From NCBI GenBank assembly GCA_036351375.1, contig JAZBOY010000245.1:9834-73833 (forward strand): a stretch of 64,000 bases of DNA, given 5' to 3'. Of this stretch, positions 1 through 8,984 are shown in pieces. The position numbers were made by a program, and so were the translations under genes. The notes beneath the pieces are model-generated. The model did no database searches, was not told the DNA's origin, and saw nothing but the letters and a program-made list of their open reading frames with translations. The DNA is from JANQIO01 sp036351375. Its GTDB lineage: Bacteria > Pseudomonadota > Gammaproteobacteria > Pseudomonadales > Halieaceae. The first letter of the stretch is position 1. Every line of letters begins with the position of its first letter.

Positions 1-527
1 TCGACCGCGAACTGTTCATCGACCGGGATGACTTTCGCGAGGAAGGCAACAAGAAATACAAGCGCCTGGTGTTTGGCAAGCGGGTGCGCCTGCGCAATGC
101 CTACGTCATCGAAGCAGTGGACGTGGAGCGCGATGACAAGGGTGAGATCAGTACCGTGCTGTGCGAGGTGGTGGCCGATACCCTGGGCAAGGATCCCGCG
201 GATGGCGTCAAGCCCAAAGGTGTTATCCACTGGGTGTCAGCGGCGCACGGCATCCCCGTGGAGCTCAGGCTTTACGATCGCCTGTTCCAGGTCGAGGCCC
301 CGGATCGGGGCGAGGACGATTTCCACCAGTACCTGACACCGGATTCGCTGCGCGTGACGACCCTGGCCGTGGCTGAACCGGGACTGGCGACGGCCGCGCC
401 CGAGCAGTCCTTCCAGTTCGAGCGAGAGGGGTATTTCGTGGCAGACCGCTTTGATCACAGCGCCGACAAGCCGGTCTTCAACAAGACCATTGGGCTGCGC
501 GACACCTGGCAGCGCCAGGGCAGCTGA
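1..527 (+). CDS. glnS: Glutaminyl-tRNA synthetase, C-terminal part
   Basis: The window opens inside this gene: the reading frame starting at base 3 is open to the TGA at 525-527 and encodes about 174 residues. The sequence is the anticodon-binding beta-barrel region of class I glutaminyl-tRNA synthetase, with family-typical stretches such as KPKGVIHWVSA, a YLTPDSL-like segment, FEREGYF and a terminal FNKTIGLRDTW. The enzyme charges tRNA-Gln with glutamine in the cytoplasm. The catalytic Rossmann domain lies upstream of the window. cysS follows after 11 bases in the same direction, a pairing seen in related gammaproteobacteria, so the two synthetases are probably co-transcribed. Confidence 0.95.
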   Translation, partial: DRELFIDRDDFREEGNKKYKRLVFGKRVRLRNAYVIEAVDVERDDKGEISTVLCEVVADTLGKDPADGVKPKGVIHWVSAAHGIPVELRLYDRLFQVEAPDRGEDDFHQYLTPDSLRVTTLAVAEPGLATAAPEQSFQFEREGYFVADRFDHSADKPVFNKTIGLRDTWQRQGS

Positions 528-538
528 AGGAGAGAGCG

Positions 539-1915
539 ATGAGCCTGGTGTTGCACAACACCCTGAGCGGAGAGAAGGAACGTTTTGAGCCCTTGGTGCC
601 TGACCGGGTCACCCTGTATGTGTGCGGCCCGACGGTCTATAACCTGGCGCATATTGGCAATGCCAGGCCCGCGGTAGTCTTCGACACGCTGTTCCGGCTG
701 CTGCAGACCCATTACGACGAGGTCGTCTACGCCCGCAATATCACCGATATCGATGACAAGATCATCGCCGCCTGCGCCGAGTCGGGCCGCGACATGGCAG
801 AGTTCACCGAGGAGTTCACGCGCAAGTACCGCGAGGATATGGGCGCACTGGGCGTGCTCGCACCTACCATCGAGCCACAGGCGACCCACCATATCGCCGA
901 GATGATCAGCCTCACGGAAACCCTTATGGAAAAGGGCCACGCCTATGCGGCCGACGGGCATGTACTGTTCGCGGTACAGTCGATGGAAGATTACGGCAAG
1001 CTGTCGCACCGTTCCCTCGACGATATGCTGGCCGGCGCGCGGGTGGAGGTGGCCGACTACAAGCGCTACCCCGGCGACTTCGTATTGTGGAAGCCCTCCG
1101 GCGATGACGAGCCGGGCTGGGACAGCCCCTGGGGCCGCGGCCGGCCGGGCTGGCACCTCGAGTGCTCCGCCATGATTCACGCCCACCTCGGCGAAACCAT
1201 CGACATTCACGGCGGCGGTCGGGACCTGATTTTCCCCCACCACGAAAACGAGATTGCCCAGAGCCAGTGCGCCCACGGTGGCGACTATGTGCGCTACTGG
1301 ATGCACAATGCCTACCTCGATATCGACGGTGAGAAGATGTCCAAGTCATTGGGCAACTTCCGCATGGTGCGCGATTTGCTGTCGCAGTTCCCGGGTGAGG
1401 TGCTGCGCTTCGCACTGCTGTCGGCCCACTATCGCTCGCCGCTCAATTTTTCCGCCGAGCTGCTGGGCCAGGCGCGGGCTTCCCTCGATTCCCTGTACAC
1501 CGCGCTGCGTGACGTGGCCGATGTGGAGGTGGATGACGAGGTGCAGCTGGCGGATGAAGCTTTCTACGCAGCGCTCAACGACGATCTCAATACACCACTG
1601 GCCATCGCCGAGCTGCACGCCCTTGCCAAGGCGCTCAACAAGGCCGAGCCTGCGGAACGTTCTCACCTCAAGGCGCGCTTGCTGGCCGGTGCTGATCTGC
1701 TGGGCCTGCTTACGGCAGACCCGGAACAGTGGTTCCAGCAGGCGGCCAGTGACGAGGCCATCAGTGCCGAGGCCATCGAAGCCGCAATCGCCGAGCGCCA
1801 GCAGGCCAAGGCCGACCGGGACTTCGCACGAGCCGACGAGCTGCGCGATTACCTGGCCGAGCAGGGTGTCATCCTCGAAGACTCGAGAGATGGGACGACG
1901 TGGCGAAGGTCTTAG
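539..1915 (+). CDS. cysS: Cysteinyl-tRNA synthetase
   Basis: Encodes 458 residues, the usual length of this monomeric class I enzyme that charges tRNA-Cys. The zinc ligand Cys29 sits in YVCGPTVYN, the HIGH-type signature is HIGN at residues 38-41, the second zinc region is around WHLECS and HHENE, and KMSKS is at 266-270. The C-terminal WRRS resembles the conserved end of the family. A Shine-Dalgarno run (aaggagag) lies just before the ATG. The stop codon falls inside the first unit of a 47-bp tandem repeat, so the last codons share sequence with the downstream non-coding copies. Confidence 0.97.
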   Translation: MSLVLHNTLSGEKERFEPLVPDRVTLYVCGPTVYNLAHIGNARPAVVFDTLFRLLQTHYDEVVYARNITDIDDKIIAACAESGRDMAEFTEEFTRKYREDMGALGVLAPTIEPQATHHIAEMISLTETLMEKGHAYAADGHVLFAVQSMEDYGKLSHRSLDDMLAGARVEVADYKRYPGDFVLWKPSGDDEPGWDSPWGRGRPGWHLECSAMIHAHLGETIDIHGGGRDLIFPHHENEIAQSQCAHGGDYVRYWMHNAYLDIDGEKMSKSLGNFRMVRDLLSQFPGEVLRFALLSAHYRSPLNFSAELLGQARASLDSLYTALRDVADVEVDDEVQLADEAFYAALNDDLNTPLAIAELHALAKALNKAEPAERSHLKARLLAGADLLGLLTADPEQWFQQAASDEAISAEAIEAAIAERQQAKADRDFARADELRDYLAEQGVILEDSRDGTTWRRS

Positions 1916-2041
1916 CTGCACTGGCGTGACGTAACTCCGCACTGAGCTGGCGAAGATCCTGGTAGCACTCGCGTAACGCGACTCCGAACTGAGCTGGCGA
2001 AGGTCCTGGTGGCACTTTAGTGGCGCAACTGCGGACCGTCC
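1901..2041. repeat. Three imperfect 47-bp tandem repeats
   Basis: Units at 1901-1947, 1948-1994 and 1995-2041 each begin with tggcgaag. Units 1 and 2 differ at about 10 of 47 positions and units 2 and 3 at about 13. The first unit includes the last four sense codons and the stop of cysS; the other two are non-coding. The period is not a multiple of three, so this is not a coding repeat. The rest of the gap, 2042-2215, shows no clear promoter or terminator. Confidence 0.85.
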
Positions 2042-2224
2042 CCGAATAGCTTTGCGCAAGAAAAAACGCCCCAGGCAAATTCCTTTCAATCACGGCGCCC
2101 AGTGCCGAGTATTTGCAGTAGTTCGGCGCGTCCAACGTTTTTGTGACTCCTGTCGTTCACATTTGCAGGGATTCCGGTAGAAAGAGAATCCGGTTATCCG
2201 TTAAACAGCCAAAGGATGGGGATC

Positions 2225-2554
2225 ATGAAGAGCTGTGTACGCAAACTGACCAATGCGGGAGTGGAGCCTTCGACCGGTGAGAAGTACGCGGTCATCGATG
2301 GGCGCCAGGTGGCGCTGCCGGTGGACGCGCGCTTCTACTTCCAGGACAAGCGTGGTTGCTGGTACTGGTCGAGCCGCAAGCCCAGGGTGAAGGGCGATGA
2401 CTGGACGCCCAACAAGGCGCCGGTACAAATCCAGTCAGAAAAGGGGTATCACCGTTGCCTGATCACACCGGCCCGTGCTGCGGCCGACGCCTGGCGCGAT
2501 ACGGTGATGCGAGTCATCAGCCGCGACAATATGCCGCTGGCACTGTCACGCTGA
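2225..2554 (+). CDS. Small conserved-looking hypothetical protein
   Basis: Encodes 109 residues with no family I recognise. The ATG at 2225 is preferred over the ATG nine bases upstream because aaagga at 2211-2216 is then correctly spaced. The protein is soluble and basic, with an aromatic patch (FYFQDKRGCWYWSSRKPR), a KGDDWTPNKAP segment and four cysteines. Codon use resembles its neighbours, which supports a real gene. It stands alone between cysS and a minus-strand unknown gene. Confidence 0.6.
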   Translation: MKSCVRKLTNAGVEPSTGEKYAVIDGRQVALPVDARFYFQDKRGCWYWSSRKPRVKGDDWTPNKAPVQIQSEKGYHRCLITPARAAADAWRDTVMRVISRDNMPLALSR

Positions 2555-2676
2555 TCGAATTGCGCCATCCGGTGACGCGCGGCAGGGTTGCTTGCCGCGC
2601 AAGCCGGGTTTCGACGCCCTGTCGGGCACCGATTAAAAAATCATTTAGATAGGAACAGGGAAGGGGTGCGGCTGAC

Positions 2677-3189
2677 TCAGGCTGCCGCCTGTTCCTGTGC
2701 CTTGATCCAGTCGGCCAGTTCCGCGCGACCCTGTACCAGGGTCTTGATGACCCGCATGTGGAAGGTGCGATACAGGGTATCCCATTCCGCACGGGCCAGG
2801 TGGAGTACCACCGCGCGCTTGGTGTCAACGTCCTTGGGCAGGCCGCCTGGGTCGCAGACCTCGCCCTTGAGGCCACAGGTGAGCAGTTCCTGCACCATGA
2901 CGTTCTTGGCGTTTTCCTGGATATTCTGCTCCATCGTGTCCAGCGCACCCTTGAGCTTGGTGCGCATGGGAAAATCCTCGGCGCGAATCAGGTTGTGCAG
3001 GAACACGGGAAACAGGAACTCGATGACCCGCTTGGCCTGAGCCTCGTTGGCCTCATGCAGGTCCATTTTGATCTTGGGCAGGATCGGGCCGCTGGTCGCA
3101 AGCACGTTGACACTTTCCAGGTCCGGAAACATGTCCATGCGTGAGCAGACCAGCGCCCTGTGCGTCAGTGGGTAAGCCGAAGTGGTCAT
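2677..3189 (-). CDS. Hypothetical cytoplasmic protein
   Basis: Encodes 170 residues with no signal peptide or membrane segment. It looks mostly alpha-helical, with charged helices such as LHEANEAQAKRVIEFLFPVF and NIQENAKNVMVQELL, and a CDPGGLPKDVDTKRA loop. I do not recognise a family. The start is uncertain: neither the ATG at 3189 nor the internal ATG at 3138 has a clear ribosome-binding site. It is tandem with the TonB-C protein gene but separated by about 110 bases. Confidence 0.6.
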   Translation of the reverse strand: MTTSAYPLTHRALVCSRMDMFPDLESVNVLATSGPILPKIKMDLHEANEAQAKRVIEFLFPVFLHNLIRAEDFPMRTKLKGALDTMEQNIQENAKNVMVQELLTCGLKGEVCDPGGLPKDVDTKRAVVLHLARAEWDTLYRTFHMRVIKTLVQGRAELADWIKAQEQAAA

Positions 3190-3300
3190 TGTCGTTGTTG
3201 TTTACCCTTCTTGTTTACTCGCTCAATTCGCGCCTTGTGGCGCCTTTGCGCCTGCGCGTCCGGACATCCCCTGGCCCGGGTTCGGCCGGTTTGTGCTGCC

Positions 3301-4569
3301 TTAGTTCTGCAGCGCAAAAGTGACCGGAATTGCCATCAGGTAGCTATCACCTTCGTCGGACACCAGTTCTTCCCGTGCCACCGCAGTGAGCTCAGGGAAC
3401 GGCGCCGCACGCTTGACCGCAGTTTCTGCGGCCTTGTCGAGGCCGACATGGCCCGACGTGGAATCAATGATGACCTCAATGAGGTCGCCGGACTCATCCA
3501 TGCGCGCCAGTAATTCTACCTTACCTTCCCACTCGTATTTAATCGCGCGACGCGGATATTTGACCTCTCCATACACCTGGCGCATGACCAGGCTCACATA
3601 TTCCTGAAGCTGTCGCTGATATTCCCGGTCGTCGAGCTGTGACAGGGCATCATCTACCTGCTCAGCAGCATCGCTGGGAATCTCTGCCATGGCGACCTGC
3701 TCGGGAGCCGGCGCAGGCGCGGGCTCAGGTGTCGGCTCGGATGCCGGGGCCGGAGCGGGCTTGGCCTGCGGAGCAGGTTCGGTTGCCGCAGCGGCGGCGA
3801 CCGGGGCTGCAGGGGCTGCCGCGGCCGGAGCAGGTGCAGCTTGCGGCGCGGGCGCAGCAGCCACCTGGACCGGCTCGGGTGCCGGTGCGACCGGTTCCGG
3901 TTCCGGAGCGACGGGTTCGGGTGCCGGGGCCGGTGTCGGCTCCGGTGCGGGAACGGGTTCACTCCAGGCTGCAATCAGAGCCACGCGCTCTTCGCTGGGC
4001 GACAGCGCATTGAAGCGCTCCATCATGGCGGGGTCGATCGTGCCCGACAGCAGCGGCTCGCTGAAGGTGGCGGCAGCGCCGGCGCCGGCCCAGCCGGAGT
4101 AGAAGAAGTCAAACACTTCGCCCTCGCTGACCCGCACCAATTCGGTGCCATTGAGGAGAAACAGGGTTTCGTCATCTTCATTCAGGTAGATCACAAAACG
4201 GTCTCCCTGGCGCAGGGAGCCGCGCATGGCCGCTTTTAACTCGGCCAGGGCGTTGACCGCGCTTTCCGGTGCGCGGCCGCCGGAACCCAGTTCGCCCTGC
4301 AGCAACAGGGTACCGGAGAAGCCCCTGCTGCTGATGCGACGAGTGGCAATACGGTACTCCATCGCCTTGGGCGGCGGTGACAGCATCAGGTTCTGCATGA
4401 CCGCCCCATAGGGCAGCAACAGACCAGCCATATAGATGTCGCGTGCAGTTTCCGTGTAGACGGATAGCCCCACGGTTTCCAGTTCTTCCTGGGCCTGGGG
4501 TGCACTGGTGAACAGCAGGGTGGCTATGGTCGCCATCGAGCCGAGGAAGCGCTTGTAGTCGGACAGCAT
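3301..4569 (-). CDS. Secreted chalcone-isomerase-like protein with Pro/Ala linker and TonB C-terminal domain
   Basis: From the ATG at 4569 the product has about 422 residues. It starts with a signal peptide (SMATIATLLFTSAPQAQ, likely cleaved after AQA). Residues about 30-205 resemble the bacterial chalcone isomerase-like fold: an IYMAGLLLP strand, a GDRFVIYLN segment, LLNGTELV and EVFDFFYSGWAG. A linker of roughly 100 residues made of Pro, Ala, Glu and Val (PEPxPAPAP repeats) follows. The C-terminal 110 residues are TonB-like, with YPRRAIKYEWEGKVELLARM and AAETAVKRAAPFPELT. There is no N-terminal membrane anchor of classical TonB type, so a periplasmic role is more likely than energy coupling. 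An upstream TTG at 4644 extends the frame but lacks a Shine-Dalgarno sequence. Confidence 0.75.
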   Translation of the reverse strand: MLSDYKRFLGSMATIATLLFTSAPQAQEELETVGLSVYTETARDIYMAGLLLPYGAVMQNLMLSPPPKAMEYRIATRRISSRGFSGTLLLQGELGSGGRAPESAVNALAELKAAMRGSLRQGDRFVIYLNEDDETLFLLNGTELVRVSEGEVFDFFYSGWAGAGAAATFSEPLLSGTIDPAMMERFNALSPSEERVALIAAWSEPVPAPEPTPAPAPEPVAPEPEPVAPAPEPVQVAAAPAPQAAPAPAAAAPAAPVAAAAATEPAPQAKPAPAPASEPTPEPAPAPAPEQVAMAEIPSDAAEQVDDALSQLDDREYQRQLQEYVSLVMRQVYGEVKYPRRAIKYEWEGKVELLARMDESGDLIEVIIDSTSGHVGLDKAAETAVKRAAPFPELTAVAREELVSDEGDSYLMAIPVTFALQN

Positions 4570-5021
4570 GGTGGTATCTCGTCGAATGGTCTTTGACAAC
4601 ATGTTATGTATGACTAACTTGCCCAAGCCCAGAGAACGAGACAAGAAAAATGTTCAATAAAGTGAAGAACATCCCGTTTCTGGAGATTTAACGCAATAAT
4701 TTTGCGTTGACCTGTCGCGGCCGACCGGCGGATGTTCCAGCAGTAAGCGAGTCCTAATCAATAAAATGATTTGCCTGCCGGCTTCCGACAGTAAACTGCC
4801 TGAGGAATCAGCCGCTTAGCGCTGCCCATTCAGGTGCAAGCGCAGAAAAGTTGCAGCAATTACTGAGCAAAGTGTCGCATTCTTCACAAAAATGCATTTT
4901 TTTGTTTCCAATATCTTGCTCGATAAGAATACTGGCCGAGTGGTTTCGTATGGCCGGCGGGGGCTGGTCGTTGCTGGGCCTGTGAACAGGTGAGATTTCA
5001 TCTCAAGAACAGGGAGAGAAT
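4570..5021. promoter_or_regulatory. Divergent intergenic region with a 17-bp palindrome
   Basis: This roughly 450-bp AT-richer gap separates the TonB-C protein gene from the chemosensory operon and should hold promoters for both. A perfect dyad acgcaa-taatt-ttgcgt lies at 4691-4707 and could be an operator. A good ribosome-binding site (agggagag) precedes pilG. I could not assign a confident -35/-10 pair. Confidence 0.4.
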
Positions 5022-5426
5022 ATGTCTCAAGAAAATAACGGCACAAAAGGGCGCGTACTCCTGGTGGATGACGACAAGATCATCCGGATCAAGGGGACCA
5101 AGATGCTCGAGCAGTGCGGATGCGAGGTGGTGACCGCTGAGAACGGTTGGGATGCGGTAACGCAGCTTGAGGACGTCAAGCCGGACCTGATCCTGCTGGA
5201 TATCACCATGGAACCGATGGACGGCTTCAAGACCCTGACGCTGATCCGGGCGAGCAGAGGCGAGTTCAAGGACACGCCGGTGGTGATGCTCAGTTCCCAC
5301 GACGACGTCTTTACCATGGGCAAGTCCAAGGATCGCGGTTGCTCCGCCTACCTGGAGAAGCCACTGGAAATGGAGTCCCTGCAGCAAATCCTGCAGGAGT
5401 TCCTGACGGTGCGCCAGGCCTCCTGA
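5022..5426 (+). CDS. pilG: Single-domain response regulator, PilG-like
   Basis: Encodes 134 residues forming one CheY-like receiver. The acidic pocket is DDD at 16-18, the phospho-acceptor is Asp60 in LILLDITMEP, the switch serine is in VMLSSHDD and the conserved lysine is in YLEKPLE. There is no output domain. The GCEVVTAENGWDA and VMLSSHDDVFTMGK segments align well with PilG of the Pseudomonas Chp system, where the regulator is phosphorylated by ChpA and promotes pilus extension. It is first in the operon with pilI one base downstream. A PilH partner is not present in this cluster. Confidence 0.85.
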   Translation: MSQENNGTKGRVLLVDDDKIIRIKGTKMLEQCGCEVVTAENGWDAVTQLEDVKPDLILLDITMEPMDGFKTLTLIRASRGEFKDTPVVMLSSHDDVFTMGKSKDRGCSAYLEKPLEMESLQQILQEFLTVRQAS

Positions 5427-5427
5427 G

Positions 5428-5967
5428 ATGGACGTCCAGAGTTTCAACTCCCTGCGGGAGATTTCGGAGCACATTAAAAATCGCTCCGCTCCTGTGCCGC
5501 TGGCCAATGAGTACATCGAGTACTGGCACGGTGCCGCCTTCGAAGTGCTGGGAACGCGCTGCGTAGCCAGTATGAAAGAAGCGCGCAAGGTGGTTGATCT
5601 CACACCCACGATTACCATCCCGGGCACCAAGGCCTGGGTTCGCGGACTCGCCAACATCGGCGGGCGCGTGCTGGCAATCGCTGACCTGTCCGCTTTTCTC
5701 TCCCAGGGCAAGGTCACATCCAATGGCAAGCAGGCGCTGGTCATGAGTGGCCGCGGCATCAACGTCGGTGTCGTCATCGACGCGAGCTTTGGCGGTGTGC
5801 GTTTTCCCATCAACGACCTGCGCGATGAGTCGGGGGATGTGGAAGCGCTCAAACCTTTTATCAGTGGCGTATTCTCCTCGGAAACCGGGGATTACGCCGT
5901 TTTCAACATCGACCGATTACTCAATCACCCGGACTTCATGGAAGCCGGGGTACAAGTTCTAAGTTAG
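5428..5967 (+). CDS. pilI: CheW-family adaptor, PilI-like
   Basis: Encodes 179 residues consisting of one CheW domain (about residues 35-170): VVDLTPTITIPGTKAWVRGLANIGGRVLAIADL is the characteristic coupling region, followed by NVGVVIDASFGGVRF. It is expected to connect the receptor PilJ to the kinase ChpA. It begins one base after pilG and lies immediately before pilJ, the standard Chp operon order, so translation is probably coupled. Confidence 0.9.
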   Translation: MDVQSFNSLREISEHIKNRSAPVPLANEYIEYWHGAAFEVLGTRCVASMKEARKVVDLTPTITIPGTKAWVRGLANIGGRVLAIADLSAFLSQGKVTSNGKQALVMSGRGINVGVVIDASFGGVRFPINDLRDESGDVEALKPFISGVFSSETGDYAVFNIDRLLNHPDFMEAGVQVLS

Positions 5968-5982
5968 GGGAGGAGTGAGACC

Positions 5983-8136
5983 ATGAGTCCCGCAAAGAAA
6001 AGAAGTTCAGGACGCGTCGATGGCACGATGATCCTGCTGGTGCTGGCGCTACTCGCCGGCATGGGTGGTTTTGCCTACAACCTGCTGCAGATGAACATGA
6101 GCGCCGGCTGGGACGACCAGTACCGCAGTGCCGCATCCAGTCTGCGTGTGACCGCACAGCAAATCAATGTGAGCGCGCGGGAGGCCTTCTCCGGTAGTGA
6201 GGAAGCCTTTGCCAGCCTGGAAAATTTCCGCCAGCAGTTCCCGCGCCAGCTGGAAACACTCCGTAACGGCGATGCGACCACGGGCCTGCCGGCACCGGGT
6301 CCTTCGATGAACGTCTACCTGACCCGTATCGATGCGGACTGGGCGAAGATCAGTGCCGGTGCTGACGCCATCCTGACGGCGCAGCAACGCATCCTGTTCA
6401 TTCGTGACGTCTCCAACAACCTGAACACCAACATCAAGCAGATCCAGGCCTACTACGCCGACATCGTCGATATTCTCGGCGACACCAGCGTTTCAAGCTC
6501 TACGCTGCTGGCAGCCCAACAGCAGCTGTGGCTGATTGAGCGCATCGGCCGCAACATTGACCGCATTCTCGAGGGCGGTGACAGCGCGCCCGAAGCAGCG
6601 GAAGAGTTCCGCCGCGATGCGCTGACCTTCCAGCGCAACGCCGAAGGCCTGCGCTCCGGTGACCCGGCTCGTGACATCAATCGCCTGCGCCAGCCGGAGG
6701 CCATTGAGACCCTGAGCCTGGCGGAAGAGCTGTACGCCCAGGTCAGCGACTCGGTGGAAGACATCTACACGGCCACCCCGGAGCTGATTGCTGCGGCCCA
6801 GGCTTCCGCCACCATTGCCGAGACCATTCCCGCCCTGAGCGTGAGTGTCGGCAACGCGCTGGTCCACGTTGACCAGCTGGGTGACACCCGCCCGCTGTCA
6901 GCCACCACGGCGACGTATATCGCGGGCCTCTGCGTGCTGCTGTTCGCACTCATCATGTTCCGCTTCAACGGCGCCCGTGCCCAGGAACGCCAGGCCCAGG
7001 CCCAGGCGGAACTGACGGAGAGCGAGATCCAGAACAAGGTGTTCGAGATCGAGCCGCTGGCAGAGGGCAACCTGTCTCGCGACCTGACCGTGACCGACGG
7101 CATCACCAAGCCGATCGCCGTCGCGATCAACCAGCTGCTGGACTGGATCCGCGAGGTTGTGGCCTCGGTAAACAACTCCAGTTTGCAGGTAAATGAGGCC
7201 ATGGCGCTGTCCGCCAAGTCCTCCAGGGAAGTAAAGAGCTCCCTGGAAGAAGTGGGTGGCATCGTGGCAGACACCGCGTCTACCTCAAACGAGCTGAGCC
7301 TGATCAACAACCACATGGCGGAACTGGCGGAAACCACCGACCAGGCTTCCGACGAGGCGGTAGCCGCGGCCCGTGAGGGTGATGTCGGCATTCAGACCCT
7401 GATGGTCTCGGTTGAGGAAATTCGTGAGTCCCAGCAGACGGTTGCCAAGACCAGTAAGCGCCTTGGTGACGATATCGAAATCGTTGCCGACCTGCTGTTC
7501 AAGATTCGTGAGGTAGCAAACGCGATTTCAACCCTGGCAATGAACACCCGTATTGAGGCCGCGTCCTACTCCGGTGAGGGTGGTCAGCGCTTCGCGGGTA
7601 TTGCTGATGAAACCGGTAAGCTGGCCAACCAGACCAACGACATCGTACAGGAAGCTGACCGCGCGATTCGCTCGGTGTCCAACCGTATGGCGGAAACCAA
7701 CCGCAACATGGAAGACGCCACCCAGTCGCTGGTGAAGCTGACCGGTATTGCCTCCGACGTACGCGAACGTTTCGAACGCATTCTGTCCCTGTCGGAGCAA
7801 ACCCGTAACTACATGGGTGATATGCGCCAGCAGATTGAACAGTCCGGTAATTCTTCAAGTCGCGTGACCGAGTCGGTGAGCGAGATCCTGGAGCGTACCC
7901 TGAGTACCCAGCGCGCTGCAGACCGAATGGACTCGGCAACCAACGACCTGCGGACCCTGTTCGACCGTCTGCGCGAAGACACCCAGCGCTTCAAGCTCTC
8001 TGAGGAAGAGTCGGCCAGTGTCGGCATGGACGATGTACCCACCCTGCAATCCGACGACATCGATAGCGAGGCTGAAATTGCCGAGCTTGCCGACGTCGAG
8101 GATTTCGAGCTGGCTGAGCACAAAAAGGCCAGCTAA
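5983..8136 (+). CDS. pilJ: Methyl-accepting chemoreceptor, PilJ-like
   Basis: Encodes 717 residues. A first membrane helix lies at about residues 14-35, a periplasmic helical sensor region extends to about 300, and a second membrane helix (TATYIAGLCVLLFALIMF) follows. A HAMP-like segment leads into a long cytoplasmic coiled coil whose tip contains AMNTRIEAASYSGEGGQRF and IADETGKLANQTND, as in PilJ-type receptors. The C-terminus is acidic and ends EHKKAS, without the pentapeptide that tethers CheR in enteric receptors. Its TAA overlaps the next ATG by one base. In Pseudomonas PilJ senses pilus or surface contact; the ligand here is unknown. Confidence 0.92.
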   Translation: MSPAKKRSSGRVDGTMILLVLALLAGMGGFAYNLLQMNMSAGWDDQYRSAASSLRVTAQQINVSAREAFSGSEEAFASLENFRQQFPRQLETLRNGDATTGLPAPGPSMNVYLTRIDADWAKISAGADAILTAQQRILFIRDVSNNLNTNIKQIQAYYADIVDILGDTSVSSSTLLAAQQQLWLIERIGRNIDRILEGGDSAPEAAEEFRRDALTFQRNAEGLRSGDPARDINRLRQPEAIETLSLAEELYAQVSDSVEDIYTATPELIAAAQASATIAETIPALSVSVGNALVHVDQLGDTRPLSATTATYIAGLCVLLFALIMFRFNGARAQERQAQAQAELTESEIQNKVFEIEPLAEGNLSRDLTVTDGITKPIAVAINQLLDWIREVVASVNNSSLQVNEAMALSAKSSREVKSSLEEVGGIVADTASTSNELSLINNHMAELAETTDQASDEAVAAAREGDVGIQTLMVSVEEIRESQQTVAKTSKRLGDDIEIVADLLFKIREVANAISTLAMNTRIEAASYSGEGGQRFAGIADETGKLANQTNDIVQEADRAIRSVSNRMAETNRNMEDATQSLVKLTGIASDVRERFERILSLSEQTRNYMGDMRQQIEQSGNSSSRVTESVSEILERTLSTQRAADRMDSATNDLRTLFDRLREDTQRFKLSEEESASVGMDDVPTLQSDDIDSEAEIAELADVEDFELAEHKKAS

Positions 8137-8972
8137 TGATGGGTGTGGCTGAATATCCCAGCATCTCTGACGAGGAACTCCCGCGTTGGGAGAACTGGAT
8201 CGAGAAGACCACCGGCATCGTGCTGCGTGGACGCAAGCACGTGTTGGAGCAGGGGATCTATCCCCGGCTGCTGGCCTGCGGGATATCCAGCCTCGACGAA
8301 TACCGTCGCCTGATCGATCTGGGCCAGGGTGGCGGTCTGGAAAAGGCGGCGCTGATCGACCAGCTGACCGTGAAGGATTCGAGCTTCTTCCGCAACGAGG
8401 CAGCGATGAAGGCCGTGGGCGAATACCTGCTGCGCCTGTCACGCGAAGTCGAGAAGGAAGACTACGAGATCCGGGTCTGGTCAGTCGGTTGTGCGCTCGG
8501 GCAGGAAGCCTATTCGCTGGGGATGGTGACGGCGGAATTCTTCGAGTACACGGACCAGCGCTGGCAGGTATTGGGCACCGATATCAGCCCGACGGCAGTG
8601 ATTCACGCCAGCCGCGGTATTTACACGGACAAGCAGATCGCGGGGGTTTCCAAGCCTCGCAGGATGCGGTTTTTCGAAAAGGCAGAAGAGGGCTGGGCTA
8701 TCGAACAGGGGCTCAAGCAGCGGGTGCGCTTTGGTACATCCAACCTGCGCGACCTGGACAACTGCCCCTACCGCGGCCAGGACGTGATCTTCTGTCAAAA
8801 CGTATTGATTTATTTCCGCGAGCAAATGGTTCATCACATCCTGAACCACTTCGTCGAGCGCCTGAACCCCGGCGGCCTGCTGGTGTTGGGTGCGGGAGAG
8901 GCCCCAGAATGGAATTCAAACCGGGTGGTTCGCTGGCTGCCCGGTCGACTCAATGCCTACCGCGTATGCTAA
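8136..8972 (+). CDS. pilK: CheR-type protein methyltransferase, PilK-like
   Basis: Encodes 278 residues (277 if the adjacent in-frame ATG at 8139 is used). An N-terminal helical CheR_N region (ERK-type RGRKHVLEQGIYPRL) is followed by a SAM-binding methyltransferase fold: RVWSVGCALGQEAYSLGM is motif I, LGTDISPTAV motif II, and DVIFCQNVLIYF the conserved catalytic-face segment. It transfers methyl groups from SAM to glutamates of the chemoreceptor, here presumably PilJ. It overlaps pilJ by one base and is followed 12 bases later by chpA. Confidence 0.9.
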   Translation: MMGVAEYPSISDEELPRWENWIEKTTGIVLRGRKHVLEQGIYPRLLACGISSLDEYRRLIDLGQGGGLEKAALIDQLTVKDSSFFRNEAAMKAVGEYLLRLSREVEKEDYEIRVWSVGCALGQEAYSLGMVTAEFFEYTDQRWQVLGTDISPTAVIHASRGIYTDKQIAGVSKPRRMRFFEKAEEGWAIEQGLKQRVRFGTSNLRDLDNCPYRGQDVIFCQNVLIYFREQMVHHILNHFVERLNPGGLLVLGAGEAPEWNSNRVVRWLPGRLNAYRVC

Positions 8973-8984
8973 TGGACATGAGCT

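Noticed and set aside
1901..2041. Tandem repeats considered as a CRISPR array
   Set aside because: The units are contiguous, diverged and lack unique spacers; no cas genes are present.
4916..4950. Possible sigma-54 promoter before the chemosensory operon
   Set aside because: The tggccg...tttcg pattern lacks the invariant GC of the -12 element.
4816..5046. Small minus-strand frame in the promoter region of pilG
   Set aside because: It overlaps the pilG start, has atypical composition for this genome and no ribosome-binding site.
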